Position numbers and translations under genes: made by a program. Below, one piece after another: positions 17,401 through 24,708 of a stretch of DNA of 36,040 nt (its first letter is position 1; every line of letters starts with the position of its first letter). The DNA lies in NCBI GenBank assembly GCA_900768505.1, contig CAAGED010000010.1:1-36040 (forward strand), written 5' to 3'. This stretch comes from Lentisphaeria bacterium. GTDB lineage: Bacteria; Verrucomicrobiota; Lentisphaeria; Victivallales; Victivallaceae. A model generated the notes under the pieces. It saw only the letters and a program-made list of their open reading frames with translations, searched no databases and was not told where the DNA came from.

Positions 17401-18708
17401 AGCTCCGTTAAGCGAGAGCAATGCACACAACGCCGTCCGCATTTGAGCAAATTTGACGGAAACGGCGGCCAGACGGTTATTATCATGTGTTTCGGCAAAA
17501 TTTACCAGCAATCCGGAATTGCGCGAGACATTGTACATGACTGGGAAATAACTCTCAATCTGGCTGCGGCTGTAATTCTGGAAGAGCTCCGAGTAAGCCC
17601 AATTCAAACCCGACTGCTCCAGAAGTTGTGACTGCTTATCCCAAGGCCCCCCCAGCCCCTCCAGCATAAACACCGTATCCGGAAATTCCTCCCGCACCTT
17701 GGCGTTGATGTAGTCCCACGCCGCAACCGGCAGCATATATCCGGCATCGCAGCGGAAACCGTCCACGCCCCGTCGGCACCAGAAGAGAAACACTTCCGCC
17801 ATAAAGTTGCACACCTCTTCCTGAGTGTAATCCAACTTGCACAAGTCGCCCCAGGTCACTCCCCAGGCGCCGGGACTGATAAATTTGCCAGCGGCGTCCC
17901 GAACAAACCACTCCGGGTGTGCCTCCTGAAGTTTCGATGCCCAACCGGTGTGATTGACTGGTATATCCATAAATATCCGGCCGTTTCGGGCATGAACCTG
18001 CTCAATAAGTTCATCGAATTGCTCCATTGGCGAGGCGGTTGGATCAAATTCCGCCAGAGCCGGATCGACATCAAAATAATCCAGCGCCGCAAAGGGACTG
18101 CCGTAGCGCCCCATCCTGGCGTAGGTGGCGGGCGCGGGGTGAATCGGCAGCAGCTGCAGAATACGGCTGCGCAGGGTGCCGAAAATAAAATCAAGTTTTT
18201 CAATCAGACCGCGAAAGGTACCGGAGGGGGGAATTATGGTGTAGCCGGCTTTTTCCAATTCAGTCAGATTGGCGATTGAATCCGCTGCCGGGTGCGGCTT
18301 CCGGATGAACTGCCGGACAAAGGCGGTGTAGATGGTATTGCCGGAAATATTTTCCGATGGTTCGATTTTCAACCGGAAATTCCCCCCCTGCGGCCAGGCC
18401 TCACGCTCGGAAATATGATTCATCAGAAAACATTTAGCCTCGAAAACCCCCACCTCCAGGAGCGGCAGCACCAATTGGTAGATTCCCGGCGAAAGCCGTT
18501 TCATCGGGATGTCGTGCCAGTCCGAACCCAAAATCGGCAGTTCGTGTTCCACATGGTTGATGATCTCCCGTCGGCGTACTCCGGCCATCCCCAGGTTGGT
18601 ACGCACAAACGCTGCATCGCCAACTTCCGCATTGGGGCATTCCAAGCGGAAAGTCAGCAAATCACCACGGTTGAAAATTCGCCGCTCGGGAAATATGAAT
18701 TGTTTCAT
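14416..18708 (-). CDS. Bimodular glycogen debranching enzyme: GH13 glucanotransferase-like plus GH133 amylo-alpha-1,6-glucosidase
   Basis: 1430 residues in two catalytic parts. After a beta-rich N-terminal domain (about 1-120), a GH13 barrel spans about 125-560 with all four conserved regions: MDIPVNH (Asp248, His253), GFRCDAGY (nucleophile Asp321), FMLEGLGG (acid/base Glu350), and ETHDNN (His408, Asp409). A middle portion (560-1000) looks beta-rich and unassigned. Residues about 1000-1420 match the GDE C-terminal (GH133) alpha/alpha barrel, with DWGRDT at 1056-1061, NRDTSDAPLWF near 1110, and YHNGTCWMWPFPSY near 1345. No signal peptide, so it is probably cytoplasmic and acts on stored glycogen by 4-alpha-glucan transfer followed by alpha-1,6 hydrolysis. 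The order resembles the eukaryotic two-activity debrancher. The start has GGAGG nine bases upstream and its own promoter. Confidence 0.88.
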   Translation of the reverse strand: MKQFIFPERRIFNRGDLLTFRLECPNAEVGDAAFVRTNLGMAGVRRREIINHVEHELPILGSDWHDIPMKRLSPGIYQLVLPLLEVGVFEAKCFLMNHISEREAWPQGGNFRLKIEPSENISGNTIYTAFVRQFIRKPHPAADSIANLTELEKAGYTIIPPSGTFRGLIEKLDFIFGTLRSRILQLLPIHPAPATYARMGRYGSPFAALDYFDVDPALAEFDPTASPMEQFDELIEQVHARNGRIFMDIPVNHTGWASKLQEAHPEWFVRDAAGKFISPGAWGVTWGDLCKLDYTQEEVCNFMAEVFLFWCRRGVDGFRCDAGYMLPVAAWDYINAKVREEFPDTVFMLEGLGGPWDKQSQLLEQSGLNWAYSELFQNYSRSQIESYFPVMYNVSRNSGLLVNFAETHDNNRLAAVSVKFAQMRTALCALLSLNGAFGFANGVEWFANEKIDVHSCNDLNWGSKNNQVDFIRRLQILLEAHPAFGNSGEIQLITRSGVECLAVLRQSRQFDGGAISPLLILVNLDCQQSQSVEFDGRGINWSNAADLLTGEPFEILEQPNKLCKLLLSPGQTLVLISTADPLYGEIRDKINYPLHICPGENRQIILQRARAMMFRAITLLKNDLDLSDLDNPDADCMKFLNSPLQYCRNIIASPISRVMVIDPVRDCRRNVMLPQRGLLLVRHHAKFRMVLKYGDMTLRSGMSVPGAHEHFTLLCIPHNRIKRNVKLTMYLSAYTPSGKTSNFTVHMQLLPDCEDNEIRTIFQRERVIDENIYAFGSNERGSYTMFPAAFGSLRSKYDALLSANGQTPYPTERTTMLTRCRMWLVCYGYSQQLDVEKLLNYTGSVDNRGSWLFRVPVGQGKSVTLKMQFKFSETSDAVTLLFHRYACRSEDELPDRVPVKLIIRPDVESRINHQLTKAFTGPEKLFPASVIAGRDTFEFSPYDHKLIVSLADGEFHPEPQWNYMVELPLEKYYGLECNTDLFSPGYFQYKLKGDQICLLRCVVNEDLAQAPTLEDFKDPLPDRLQLSDALPRALRRYVVRRDDHKSIIAGYPWFLDWGRDTLIALRGIIAAGMQNEAQDILLQFAKYEENGTLPNMIRGNDVSNRDTSDAPLWFFVAAGDYMEQNGDEILQADCGNGRTLLEVMNSIFTNYVKGTPNGIRMDESSKLVYSPAHFTWMDTNYPAASPRAGYPVEIQALWYNAVRVLKDYNSHAAQILPEIRHSIIQYFYHPESSSFSDCLLANEFTAAADALPDDAVRPNQLFLLTLGVLDEKLHCGSILQSATDLIVPGAIRSLSDRRLDVPLPVNWLGQLLNDPYHPYRGIYSGPEDTSRKVAYHNGTCWMWPFPSYCEAIYIIGGESARSLALSILLSAKYYLECGAVGQLPEVADGDYPHTSGGCPAQAWSMTEFYRVYRKLQKSPSTDETMEKTNS

Positions 18709-18742
18709 CGCTAACGTCCTCCCCCTGAAAAATCAAGTATTT

Positions 18743-18771
18743 CATATATTTAGGGTAATTCGGATTGTCAA
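18743..18771 (-). promoter_or_regulatory. Promoter of the debranching enzyme gene
   Basis: On the minus strand a perfect TTGACA (18771-18766) and TATATG (18748-18743, four of six) are separated by 17 bases. Transcription would start near 18736, about 28 bases before the ATG at 18708. It lies in the 82-base gap after tcdA. Confidence 0.5.
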
Positions 18772-18790
18772 GGTGCCGAATTATCAACTC

Positions 18791-19546
18791 TTATTTTTTT
18801 ATCTCAATTCCGGTCAGGTGCCGGATTACCACTGAACTTAACACGCAGCCGAATACCGCTGGCAGATAAGAGATTGTCCCCACATAAGAGCGGAAGACTC
18901 CCTTCTCCGGATCGGACTTATGCACTGCCGCCGGATTGACCAGCTCCGGCGAAAAAACCACCTCCACCCCCTTGCGGATACCGGATTCCGCCAATTTTTT
19001 CCGCACCGCTCTGGCCAACGCGCAGGAGTTGGTTTTGGATATGTCGCAAATTTTCAGCTGCAGCGGATCCAACCGGCCGCCGGAACCCATGGAGCTGATT
19101 AGAGGAATATTCCGGTTCAGTGCACCGCAAATCAACTGGGTTTTTGGCGTAAGCGAATCAATCGCATCGACAATATAATCATATTGCGCCTCATCCAGCA
19201 ATTTTTCCACACTCTCATTTTCGATGAATATCGGTTTCTCAATGATCTCCGCCATTGGGTTAATTGCCCGGAGACGCGCTGCCACCACGGCGGTTTTCAA
19301 CTCACCAAGCGTAGTACTCAGGGCCGGGAGCTGACGGTTGCAGTTTGTGGCGTCCACGGTGTCGCCGTCTACCAGGGTTATCTTGCCGACGCCCGCCCGG
19401 GCAATGGTTTCGGCAGCATACGATCCGACGCCGCCGACACCCACAATCAGGATATGTGCATTGGCAAGCCGGGCAAAGTTCGCCTCGCCCAGCAATAATT
19501 TACTGCGTTCAAAAAATTTCTCATTGGAGGCGCTTGAAATACTCAT
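18791..19546 (-). CDS. tcdA: tRNA threonylcarbamoyladenosine dehydratase (ThiF/E1-like)
   Basis: ATP-dependent enzyme that cyclises t6A37 of tRNA to ct6A; earlier called CsdL or YgdL. 251 residues; E. coli TcdA has 268. The nucleotide-binding motif is VGVGGVGS (35-42), followed by TLVDGD (58-62) and NCNRQ (68-72), then DYIVDAIDSL and the SSMGSGGRLDP segment typical of TcdA. The two CxxC zinc motifs of ThiF/MoeB are absent, as expected for this branch. In E. coli it depends on sulfur acceptor CsdE and desulfurase CsdA; here the desulfurase gene is 17 kb away. The ribosome site is poor: AAAGG touches the ATG. It follows the TatD-family gene by 61 bases. Confidence 0.92.
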   Translation of the reverse strand: MSISSASNEKFFERSKLLLGEANFARLANAHILIVGVGGVGSYAAETIARAGVGKITLVDGDTVDATNCNRQLPALSTTLGELKTAVVAARLRAINPMAEIIEKPIFIENESVEKLLDEAQYDYIVDAIDSLTPKTQLICGALNRNIPLISSMGSGGRLDPLQLKICDISKTNSCALARAVRKKLAESGIRKGVEVVFSPELVNPAAVHKSDPEKGVFRSYVGTISYLPAVFGCVLSSVVIRHLTGIEIKK

Positions 19547-19607
19547 CCTTTAACCCGTTTGTTTTTTTATGTATTATTTTGCGGCATTCCGCCACAAATC
19601 ATGTCCA

Positions 19608-20270
19608 TCAGTTGCGTTGCCGGAAGTGGTTGAAATTTTCCTGCAGACGCAATTCCAAATCATTGGCGTTCAGTTGCCATTTTGCCGCTGCCTTAGCGTA
19701 AACGTCCGAAATTTTTATTGGAGCACAATCCGTCTCCAATCCAATGCAGTGAAAATTTAACGCCATAATTTCTGCATTCAAATCATTTTTCTCCAATATT
19801 AACGGATTAAGCGAAATATAAATGTTTTTCCCGATTACCTGCCGTAACTCCGCTACATTGCCCCGGAAGCCGTGAATCAGCCAGTTTTGCCGCGGTCGAA
19901 GTGATTTATGAAGTGATAATATCTCCGGCAAGGCCCGCACCTGATGAATCACCAGCGGCTTGCGGAGGGTTTCGGCGAGGCGGGCGACCGCCTTGAAATT
20001 TTCGATTTGCTGCGGAATCGGCACGCTGGAATTGATTCGATCCAATCCGGCCTCTCCAATTGCCGTCACCTGCTCCAGCGCCGCCAGATGGCTGAACTCC
20101 ACCGGGGGCGGGGTGTCCGAGCTTGGCGAACTACCCGGCTGAAGGGCGATAAAATCCAGTTCTCCCCATTGATAAGAGGACAAAAAAGCCGCCTCAACCG
20201 AAATCAGGCGCATTACGGCGTCTGTCCCGGCGGCGGTTTTTAATGGATGCGTATGAAAATTGACTATCAT
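19608..20270 (-). CDS. TatD-family metal-dependent hydrolase
   Basis: Small member (220 residues; usual 250-265) of the TatD DNase family in the amidohydrolase superfamily. Metal ligands are all recognisable: HxH at His6/His8, Glu73 in GEAGLD, His109 in LVIHQV, His133 in IHGFRG, and Asp181 in LETDC. The region between strands one and two is shortened, which explains the length. TatD proteins have 3'-5' exonuclease activity and are linked to DNA repair; the substrate here is not known. The ATG overlaps the stop of the acyltransferase gene by four bases (ATGA), so the two are translationally coupled. Confidence 0.85.
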   Translation of the reverse strand: MIVNFHTHPLKTAAGTDAVMRLISVEAAFLSSYQWGELDFIALQPGSSPSSDTPPPVEFSHLAALEQVTAIGEAGLDRINSSVPIPQQIENFKAVARLAETLRKPLVIHQVRALPEILSLHKSLRPRQNWLIHGFRGNVAELRQVIGKNIYISLNPLILEKNDLNAEIMALNFHCIGLETDCAPIKISDVYAKAAAKWQLNANDLELRLQENFNHFRQRN

Positions 20271-21277
20271 TTTCCCACGGCAAACCTCTTCTTGGAATAA
20301 AAGGTGTCGGAAATAGTTTTGGCATAATATGGATAACGTTTTTTCAGCTCCGGATCAATATCTTTCGGCATGTAGAGAAAGCGTTTGTAAAGCCACAAAT
20401 ACTGCTCCGGGTAACGGCGAATATATTTCTCGCTGATATTCATTATATCCTGAATAACCGCCTCGTCATTTTCGTATTTTTCAAACGGTTTCGGTAATAA
20501 CTCCATCCGGGCGCGGATTTTTCCGTCCTCCTCCCGAATCGAAGTGCCGTAAACAATCACCGATTTTAAATTATTCTGACGGCAGTAGCGCATCATGGTC
20601 GCCGGTGCCTTGCTGCAAGCTACCGGCAGACCGAAAAAGTTGACAAATTCCCCCCCGTCCCGTCCTCGGGTGTTCTGGTCAATTAATGTTCCCAAACCCA
20701 ATCCCCGGTGCAGTGCCTTGGTAGCGGCCCGCATGGCTCCCTTGGTGAAGATTATTTCCAAATCACCGGTCTTCTCCCGGTTGCCCTGATTGAGCAGGCG
20801 ATTCAGATACGGGTTGCGCAGCGGTTTGGCGATGGCACACATTTTTACCCCGGCGTAAAAAGGCGCCATAACTCCGGAGGCCTCCCAACTGCCAAGATGA
20901 GGATTTACAAATATAATCCGCACTTCATCTGCCACAAATTGTTTTAGTTGTGCGCAAACCTCCTCCGGCAGCTGATAAATTTGACGGATACGTTTAGGGT
21001 TGCCGCTAAGCCAGATGAATTCGATCATGTTAATTACCACATTACGCATACTTGCGCGGCCGATATCTTCCCGCTCGGCAAGGGATAATTCCGGCAGGGC
21101 CGCGGCTAAATTGGCTTGAATCAGCCGGTGGATAAATTTAAACTTGTAAACCAGACCGGCAATCGCTCCCGCCGTGGAAATTACAAATTTGCGGGGCATG
21201 ATTTTGATGAATTTCATAATCGAAGCCACCAGCAGATAAGAGAGTAAATAACGAATGTTGAGCAAAAAATCTTTCAT
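20267..21277 (-). CDS. Lysophospholipid/lipid A acyltransferase (LpxL/HtrB family)
   Basis: Membrane-associated acyltransferase expected to add a secondary acyl chain to lipid A, supporting an outer membrane with LPS. 336 residues; E. coli LpxL has 306. A hydrophobic N-terminal segment (about 10-45) anchors it to the inner membrane. The catalytic HX4E is His127-Glu132 in NPHLGSWE. Further matches are the GTLIDQNTRGRDGG segment with FFGLP near 215-230 and the YPEQYLWLYKRF motif near 295, where family members read PxQWxWxxRR. It overlaps both neighbours by ATGA. Acyl chain specificity cannot be told. Confidence 0.88.
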   Translation of the reverse strand: MKDFLLNIRYLLSYLLVASIMKFIKIMPRKFVISTAGAIAGLVYKFKFIHRLIQANLAAALPELSLAEREDIGRASMRNVVINMIEFIWLSGNPKRIRQIYQLPEEVCAQLKQFVADEVRIIFVNPHLGSWEASGVMAPFYAGVKMCAIAKPLRNPYLNRLLNQGNREKTGDLEIIFTKGAMRAATKALHRGLGLGTLIDQNTRGRDGGEFVNFFGLPVACSKAPATMMRYCRQNNLKSVIVYGTSIREEDGKIRARMELLPKPFEKYENDEAVIQDIMNISEKYIRRYPEQYLWLYKRFLYMPKDIDPELKKRYPYYAKTISDTFYSKKRFAVGK

Positions 21278-22113
21278 GCCTTGTTCCTCCTGATCAGCCG
21301 CCGACGCCGGGGCAGATTGCAGCGCAGCACCTGATCGCCCTCAAGCCGGATGCCGTACTGGAATTGCACTGAATCACTGGCGGCGCGCAGCATGGCGGTA
21401 GTGAGTTTGCGCAGCCCTTCCGGAGTGATGAAACATTTTTTTGCAGGACGAATCTCCTCAACTCTGCCGTCCGGCAGAATGTGAAGCACTCCCCAAACTG
21501 CATCAATCTCCCCGGCACTGACCACCTCAGGCGGCGCGGCGATAAAATGTTGCTCGGCCATTTTGTTGCAGACGATATTGTTTAATTGAGTACCGTGGAA
21601 GATCAAATTGCGGATTTTACCGATTTTTTTACGAAGCTTGCGATAATGAGTGTTGCGGGATTTGTTGTAATCCCAAAATTCAAACTCTGAAAAAAGCGCC
21701 GCCTCGGAGCAGAGTTCCGGTTCAGTGCGCTTGAGCAGCTCCTCAAAAGCGGCTGATTCCTTAAGCAGTTGCTGGTACTGGAGTTGAAGTGCTTCGTTTT
21801 TGGCCGATTCGGCGGCGAAATCCTCCCGGGAACGGAAAATTTTAATTAGTGTTGAATTACGTCCGCCCTGATTACGGGGCGACTGCATGGCTAAATCAAT
21901 ATTGCCCCGGATGCCGGAGACCTCCAGCGACGCGGCGCAAAGCAGGTTGTTATCCAGTTCCATGAAGTAGGCCAATACGGCTTGACGCAGAAAATTTTTC
22001 GGCGGAATTTCCGGCAAATCGACGTGGTCGGATATTGTGCTGACGTTTCGCTCTCCGGATGGGGCGGCCGCGTCGCGGCGGTTGAAATCAAAAGTGAGTT
22101 GCAGATCATTCAT
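21274..22113 (-). CDS. Unrecognised protein, first gene of the acyltransferase operon
   Basis: 279 residues, no signal peptide and no membrane segment. It is charged throughout. Residues 1-35 look disordered, about 85-125 are helical and rich in Glu, Gln and Leu, and 140-165 are very basic (KLRKKIGKIR). The C-terminal part holds alternating strands (AVWGVLHILPDGRVEEI) and ends in an Arg-rich tail (PRRRRLIRRNKA). This could bind nucleic acid or a membrane surface, but I recognise no family. The ATG lacks a good Shine-Dalgarno site. The stop overlaps the acyltransferase start by four bases, so the two proteins are probably made in fixed ratio. Confidence 0.75.
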   Translation of the reverse strand: MNDLQLTFDFNRRDAAAPSGERNVSTISDHVDLPEIPPKNFLRQAVLAYFMELDNNLLCAASLEVSGIRGNIDLAMQSPRNQGGRNSTLIKIFRSREDFAAESAKNEALQLQYQQLLKESAAFEELLKRTEPELCSEAALFSEFEFWDYNKSRNTHYRKLRKKIGKIRNLIFHGTQLNNIVCNKMAEQHFIAAPPEVVSAGEIDAVWGVLHILPDGRVEEIRPAKKCFITPEGLRKLTTAMLRAASDSVQFQYGIRLEGDQVLRCNLPRRRRLIRRNKA

Positions 22114-22177
22114 AAGCGGTTAAATCTTGAGGATTCGGTTTTGAAGTTTTTAACAAAAAATAATTACACCATAAATT

Positions 22178-22207
22178 AATATAAAAACTGAAATAATCAA
22201 TATCCAA
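22178..22207 (-). promoter_or_regulatory. Candidate promoter of the acyltransferase operon
   Basis: On the minus strand TATATT (22183-22178) lies 18 bases after TTGGAT (22207-22202). The -35 is weak, but it sits inside a 17-base palindrome (22200-22216), which is a reasonable place for a repressor or activator. Confidence 0.3.
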
Positions 22208-22216
22208 ATTGGATAT
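22200..22216. promoter_or_regulatory. 17-base palindrome in the divergent gap
   Basis: ATATCCAA and TTGGATAT flank a single A: perfect 8-base arms. It lies between two divergent transcription units, about 86 bases before the unknown gene at 22113 (minus) and about 190 before the coiled-coil gene at 22404 (plus). It overlaps the -35 of the minus-strand promoter candidate. No regulator gene is adjacent. Confidence 0.45.
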
Positions 22217-22303
22217 AAATTGCGATAAATTCGATAAAATGTCAACTTACCGGCAAAAAAACTCGATAAAAGTGATTATTTTTGTGGAAAAATAAAAAAA
22301 ATC

Positions 22304-22332
22304 TTGCAAATGTATTAACATAATGATATTGT
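22304..22332 (+). promoter_or_regulatory. Candidate promoter for the coiled-coil gene and the ribosomal protein cluster
   Basis: TTGCAA (22304-22309) and TATTGT (22327-22332) are 17 bases apart, and TGA directly before the -10 gives an extended -10 (TGnTATnnT). The start would be near 22339, with a leader of about 65 bases. No other promoter is evident before rplV, so this could drive the whole cluster. Confidence 0.4.
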
Positions 22333-22403
22333 TCATGAATATGCTATGACAAGCCGGGAGGGCGGAAAAATAAAAAAACACCCTGAAAGCGGAGAAAAAT
22401 CCG

Positions 22404-23273
22404 ATGATTGTAAAAAAAAACGAAAAAAAATTTAAAAAAAACTGGATAAAATCATTATTGGTGATTATATTATACGGTTTACCATTGTATGGACAAGAGG
22501 TATATGGTGATAATCTTTCGCAACGGGAAGTAGCGGAAACATCAGATAACGGGTCGGTTAGCGTCACCTTGGGCAACTCAGGTGACCGGGAAGAATTGAC
22601 CCGGCTGCGGGGAGAAGTGCAAAAACTCCGTGGTCAGGTGAAGCAGTTGACTGCTCAGGTTGATGATTTGACCGTAGAGAAGGAACTGCTGAAGCAGGAG
22701 TTGCTTGAAATTCTAAACAAATTTCAAAAGCAGAATGCGTCATATCGCATATTGCAGCAGAGTATCGGAAGCCTATCCGCAGGGAATAATGTGCTGACGG
22801 CAACCGAACGGGAAGCTCAGCTGACAATGGAACTGAAACGTATGGCGAAGGCCGGTCTTGAACTTGCGGTCAGGGCGGGAAAATTCTGCGACCGGATTGA
22901 TTTGCTGCTGAAAGAGCTGCCGCTTGGTTATGCCAGGCAGGCGGAGATTAAACTCGAAGCTGAGCAGTTGAGAAGCGAATCACGTCGAATCAGTGTGTCT
23001 GCCGCTGAGGTTGATGGAGGCGAAGGTGTGCAACAATGCAAAATTGTGGTGGTAAATCCTGAGCTGAATCTGGTGATTTTATCCGTTGGATCGGTGCATG
23101 GTGCATTTAATGGGCTGATCTATCGAGCCGGAGAAGGGAAGCTCCGGCTGACGGTGGTGGCGGTGCGCGATTATTTAAGCGCGGCAGTTATCACAGGCGG
23201 CGGGTCGCCGGATGAGTTATCCGTCGGCATGGAGGCAGTAACTGAGGTAAAAAATCAAACAACAGAGCAATAA
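22404..23273 (+). CDS. Exported or membrane-anchored coiled-coil protein, unknown function
   Basis: 289 residues. Residues 1-12 are very basic, 14-30 are hydrophobic (signal peptide or membrane anchor), and about 60-115 form a coiled coil with Leu heptads (EVQKLRGQVKQLTAQVDDL). After a helical middle region, residues 205-280 form a small beta-rich domain: KIVVVNPELNLVILSVGSV, then a second half with LRLTVVAVRDYLSAAVITGG. The layout (anchor, coiled coil, beta domain) resembles MreC-like and other envelope assembly proteins, but I do not claim membership. The ATG follows GGAG by nine bases. It ends 11 bases before rplV, where rpsS would normally be, so it should be cotranscribed with ribosomal protein genes. 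Confidence 0.8.
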   Translation: MIVKKNEKKFKKNWIKSLLVIILYGLPLYGQEVYGDNLSQREVAETSDNGSVSVTLGNSGDREELTRLRGEVQKLRGQVKQLTAQVDDLTVEKELLKQELLEILNKFQKQNASYRILQQSIGSLSAGNNVLTATEREAQLTMELKRMAKAGLELAVRAGKFCDRIDLLLKELPLGYARQAEIKLEAEQLRSESRRISVSAAEVDGGEGVQQCKIVVVNPELNLVILSVGSVHGAFNGLIYRAGEGKLRLTVVAVRDYLSAAVITGGGSPDELSVGMEAVTEVKNQTTEQ

Positions 23274-23284
23274 CGAGAAAAGTT

Positions 23285-23617
23285 ATGGAAGTTAGAGCAT
23301 TAACTAAGAATGTGCGGATTTCTCCGGAAAAGGCGCGTCATGTGTCACGCCTGATTCAGGGAAAGCCAGTAGTGGAGGCCCTTGCAGTGGTCGACCTGGT
23401 TCCGCGCAAGGCGGCACGCCTTATCGGCAAGACGCTGCGCTCGGCGGTAGCCAATGCTGAGAACAATTTTGATTTGACGCGTGATGGATTGACCGTCAAG
23501 TCGGCGCTGGTAAGCCCGGGTCCCATCATTAAGCGTTTCCGCCCGAAGGCCCGCGGTTCCGCAGGCCGTATTCGCAAGAGGACAAGTCATCTCGAAGTCG
23601 TTCTGACTGATATCTAA
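23285..23617 (+). CDS. rplV: Ribosomal protein L22
   Basis: Large-subunit protein that contacts all 23S rRNA domains; its loop lines the exit tunnel. 110 residues, same as E. coli. The family pattern is clear: RISPEKARHVSRLIQGK at 12-28, ANAENNFDL, and the basic tunnel loop RPKARGSAGRIRKRTSH. Shine-Dalgarno is weak (GAGAAAAG), so translation may be coupled to the coiled-coil gene ending 11 bases upstream. It is the first ribosomal gene of the cluster; rpsJ, rplC, rplD, rplW, rplB and rpsS are missing upstream. Confidence 0.97.
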   Translation: MEVRALTKNVRISPEKARHVSRLIQGKPVVEALAVVDLVPRKAARLIGKTLRSAVANAENNFDLTRDGLTVKSALVSPGPIIKRFRPKARGSAGRIRKRTSHLEVVLTDI

Positions 23618-23634
23618 GTGAGGGGATTTTAATC

Positions 23635-24327
23635 GTGGGACAGAAAGTAAATCCGATTGGATTGAGAACAGCGTTGACCAAAAATTGGGAATCACGCTGG
23701 TTTGCAGGTAAGGCACTCTACGGAGAGTGGCTGCATGAAGACCTGAAGATCCGCAAATATATCCGTACTAAGTTCGCGGGTGCCGCAATCGCAAGAATTC
23801 AAATTGAGCGTTTTGCCAACCGTGTACGAGTCACCATTTTCACCGCCCGCCCGGGCTTGCTGATTGGCAAGAAGGGTGCTGAGTTGGACGCATTGCGTGG
23901 TGAAATCAGCAAGTTCTGCGGCAACAAGGAAATTTTTGTTGACGTAGCTGAGATCAAGCGCGCGGAAGTCAACGCTCAGCTGGTATCTGAGAGCGTCGCA
24001 ATGCAGTTGGAACGCCGTATTGGTTTCCGTCGTGCAATGAAGCGCGCCATTCAGAGTGCCATGGAGATGGGTGCTGATGGGATCAAGATCAACTGCGCCG
24101 GCCGTTTGGGCGGAGCGGAGTTGGCTCGTTCAGAACAGTACAAAGAGGGTCGTGTACCGCTTCACACTTTGAAAGCCAATATTGATTATGGTTTCACCGA
24201 AGCAAACACGACGGCCGGTAAGATCGGCGTGAAAGTATGGATTTGCCACAAAGAGGCAACGGAGGATCAAGATTATGCCATTAATGCCAAAAAGAGTAAA
24301 GTACAGAAAGGTACAGCGCGGAAGTAA
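23635..24327 (+). CDS. rpsC: Ribosomal protein S3
   Basis: Small-subunit protein at the mRNA entry site. 230 residues starting at GTG 23635 with AGGGGA upstream. The N-terminus GQKVNPIGLR, the KH domain with LLIGKKGAELD (76-86) and the C-terminal domain with GRLGGAELARSE and GVKVWI are all present. The last part (about 213-230, NAKKSKVQKGTARK at the end) is read over the start of rplP: the reading frames overlap by 53 bases, more than is usual for this pair. Confidence 0.97.
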   Translation: MGQKVNPIGLRTALTKNWESRWFAGKALYGEWLHEDLKIRKYIRTKFAGAAIARIQIERFANRVRVTIFTARPGLLIGKKGAELDALRGEISKFCGNKEIFVDVAEIKRAEVNAQLVSESVAMQLERRIGFRRAMKRAIQSAMEMGADGIKINCAGRLGGAELARSEQYKEGRVPLHTLKANIDYGFTEANTTAGKIGVKVWICHKEATEDQDYAINAKKSKVQKGTARK

Positions 24328-24694
24328 CGCTGGCCTTGCTACAAGCAACAACAAGATAGATTTCGGCGATTTTGCTTTGCAGGCTGTAGATCGTGGCAAT
24401 CTGACGAGCAATCAGATTGAAGCAGCTCGCGTTGCCATTAACCGTCACCTGAAGCGTAACGGCAAGGTATGGATTCGGGTATTCCCCTTCAAGTCATTTA
24501 CCAAGAAGCCGTTGGAAGTACGTATGGGTAAAGGAAAAGGTAACGTTGAAGGGTGGATGGCACCGGTAAAACCGGGTCGTGTACTCTTTGAAGTATCCGG
24601 ATGCAGTGAAGTAGTCGCCCGTGAGGCGATGGCACTTGCGGCCAACAAACTTTGCCTTCGTTGCAAGTTCTTGGCACGCGAGAGTGCTAATTAA
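24275..24694 (+). CDS. rplP: Ribosomal protein L16
   Basis: Large-subunit protein near the A-site finger and peptidyl transferase centre. 139 residues. The N-terminus has PKRVKYRKVQRG, and the central loop RMGKGKGNVEGWMAPVKPG is intact. The start is ATG 24275, supported by GGAGG nine bases upstream (24261-24265); the second ATG at 24284 has poorer spacing. Both are inside rpsC, so ribosomes finishing rpsC pass over this start, and coupling is likely. Confidence 0.97.
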   Translation: MPLMPKRVKYRKVQRGSNAGLATSNNKIDFGDFALQAVDRGNLTSNQIEAARVAINRHLKRNGKVWIRVFPFKSFTKKPLEVRMGKGKGNVEGWMAPVKPGRVLFEVSGCSEVVAREAMALAANKLCLRCKFLARESAN

Positions 24695-24708
24695 GGAGAG
24701 TTTCGACC

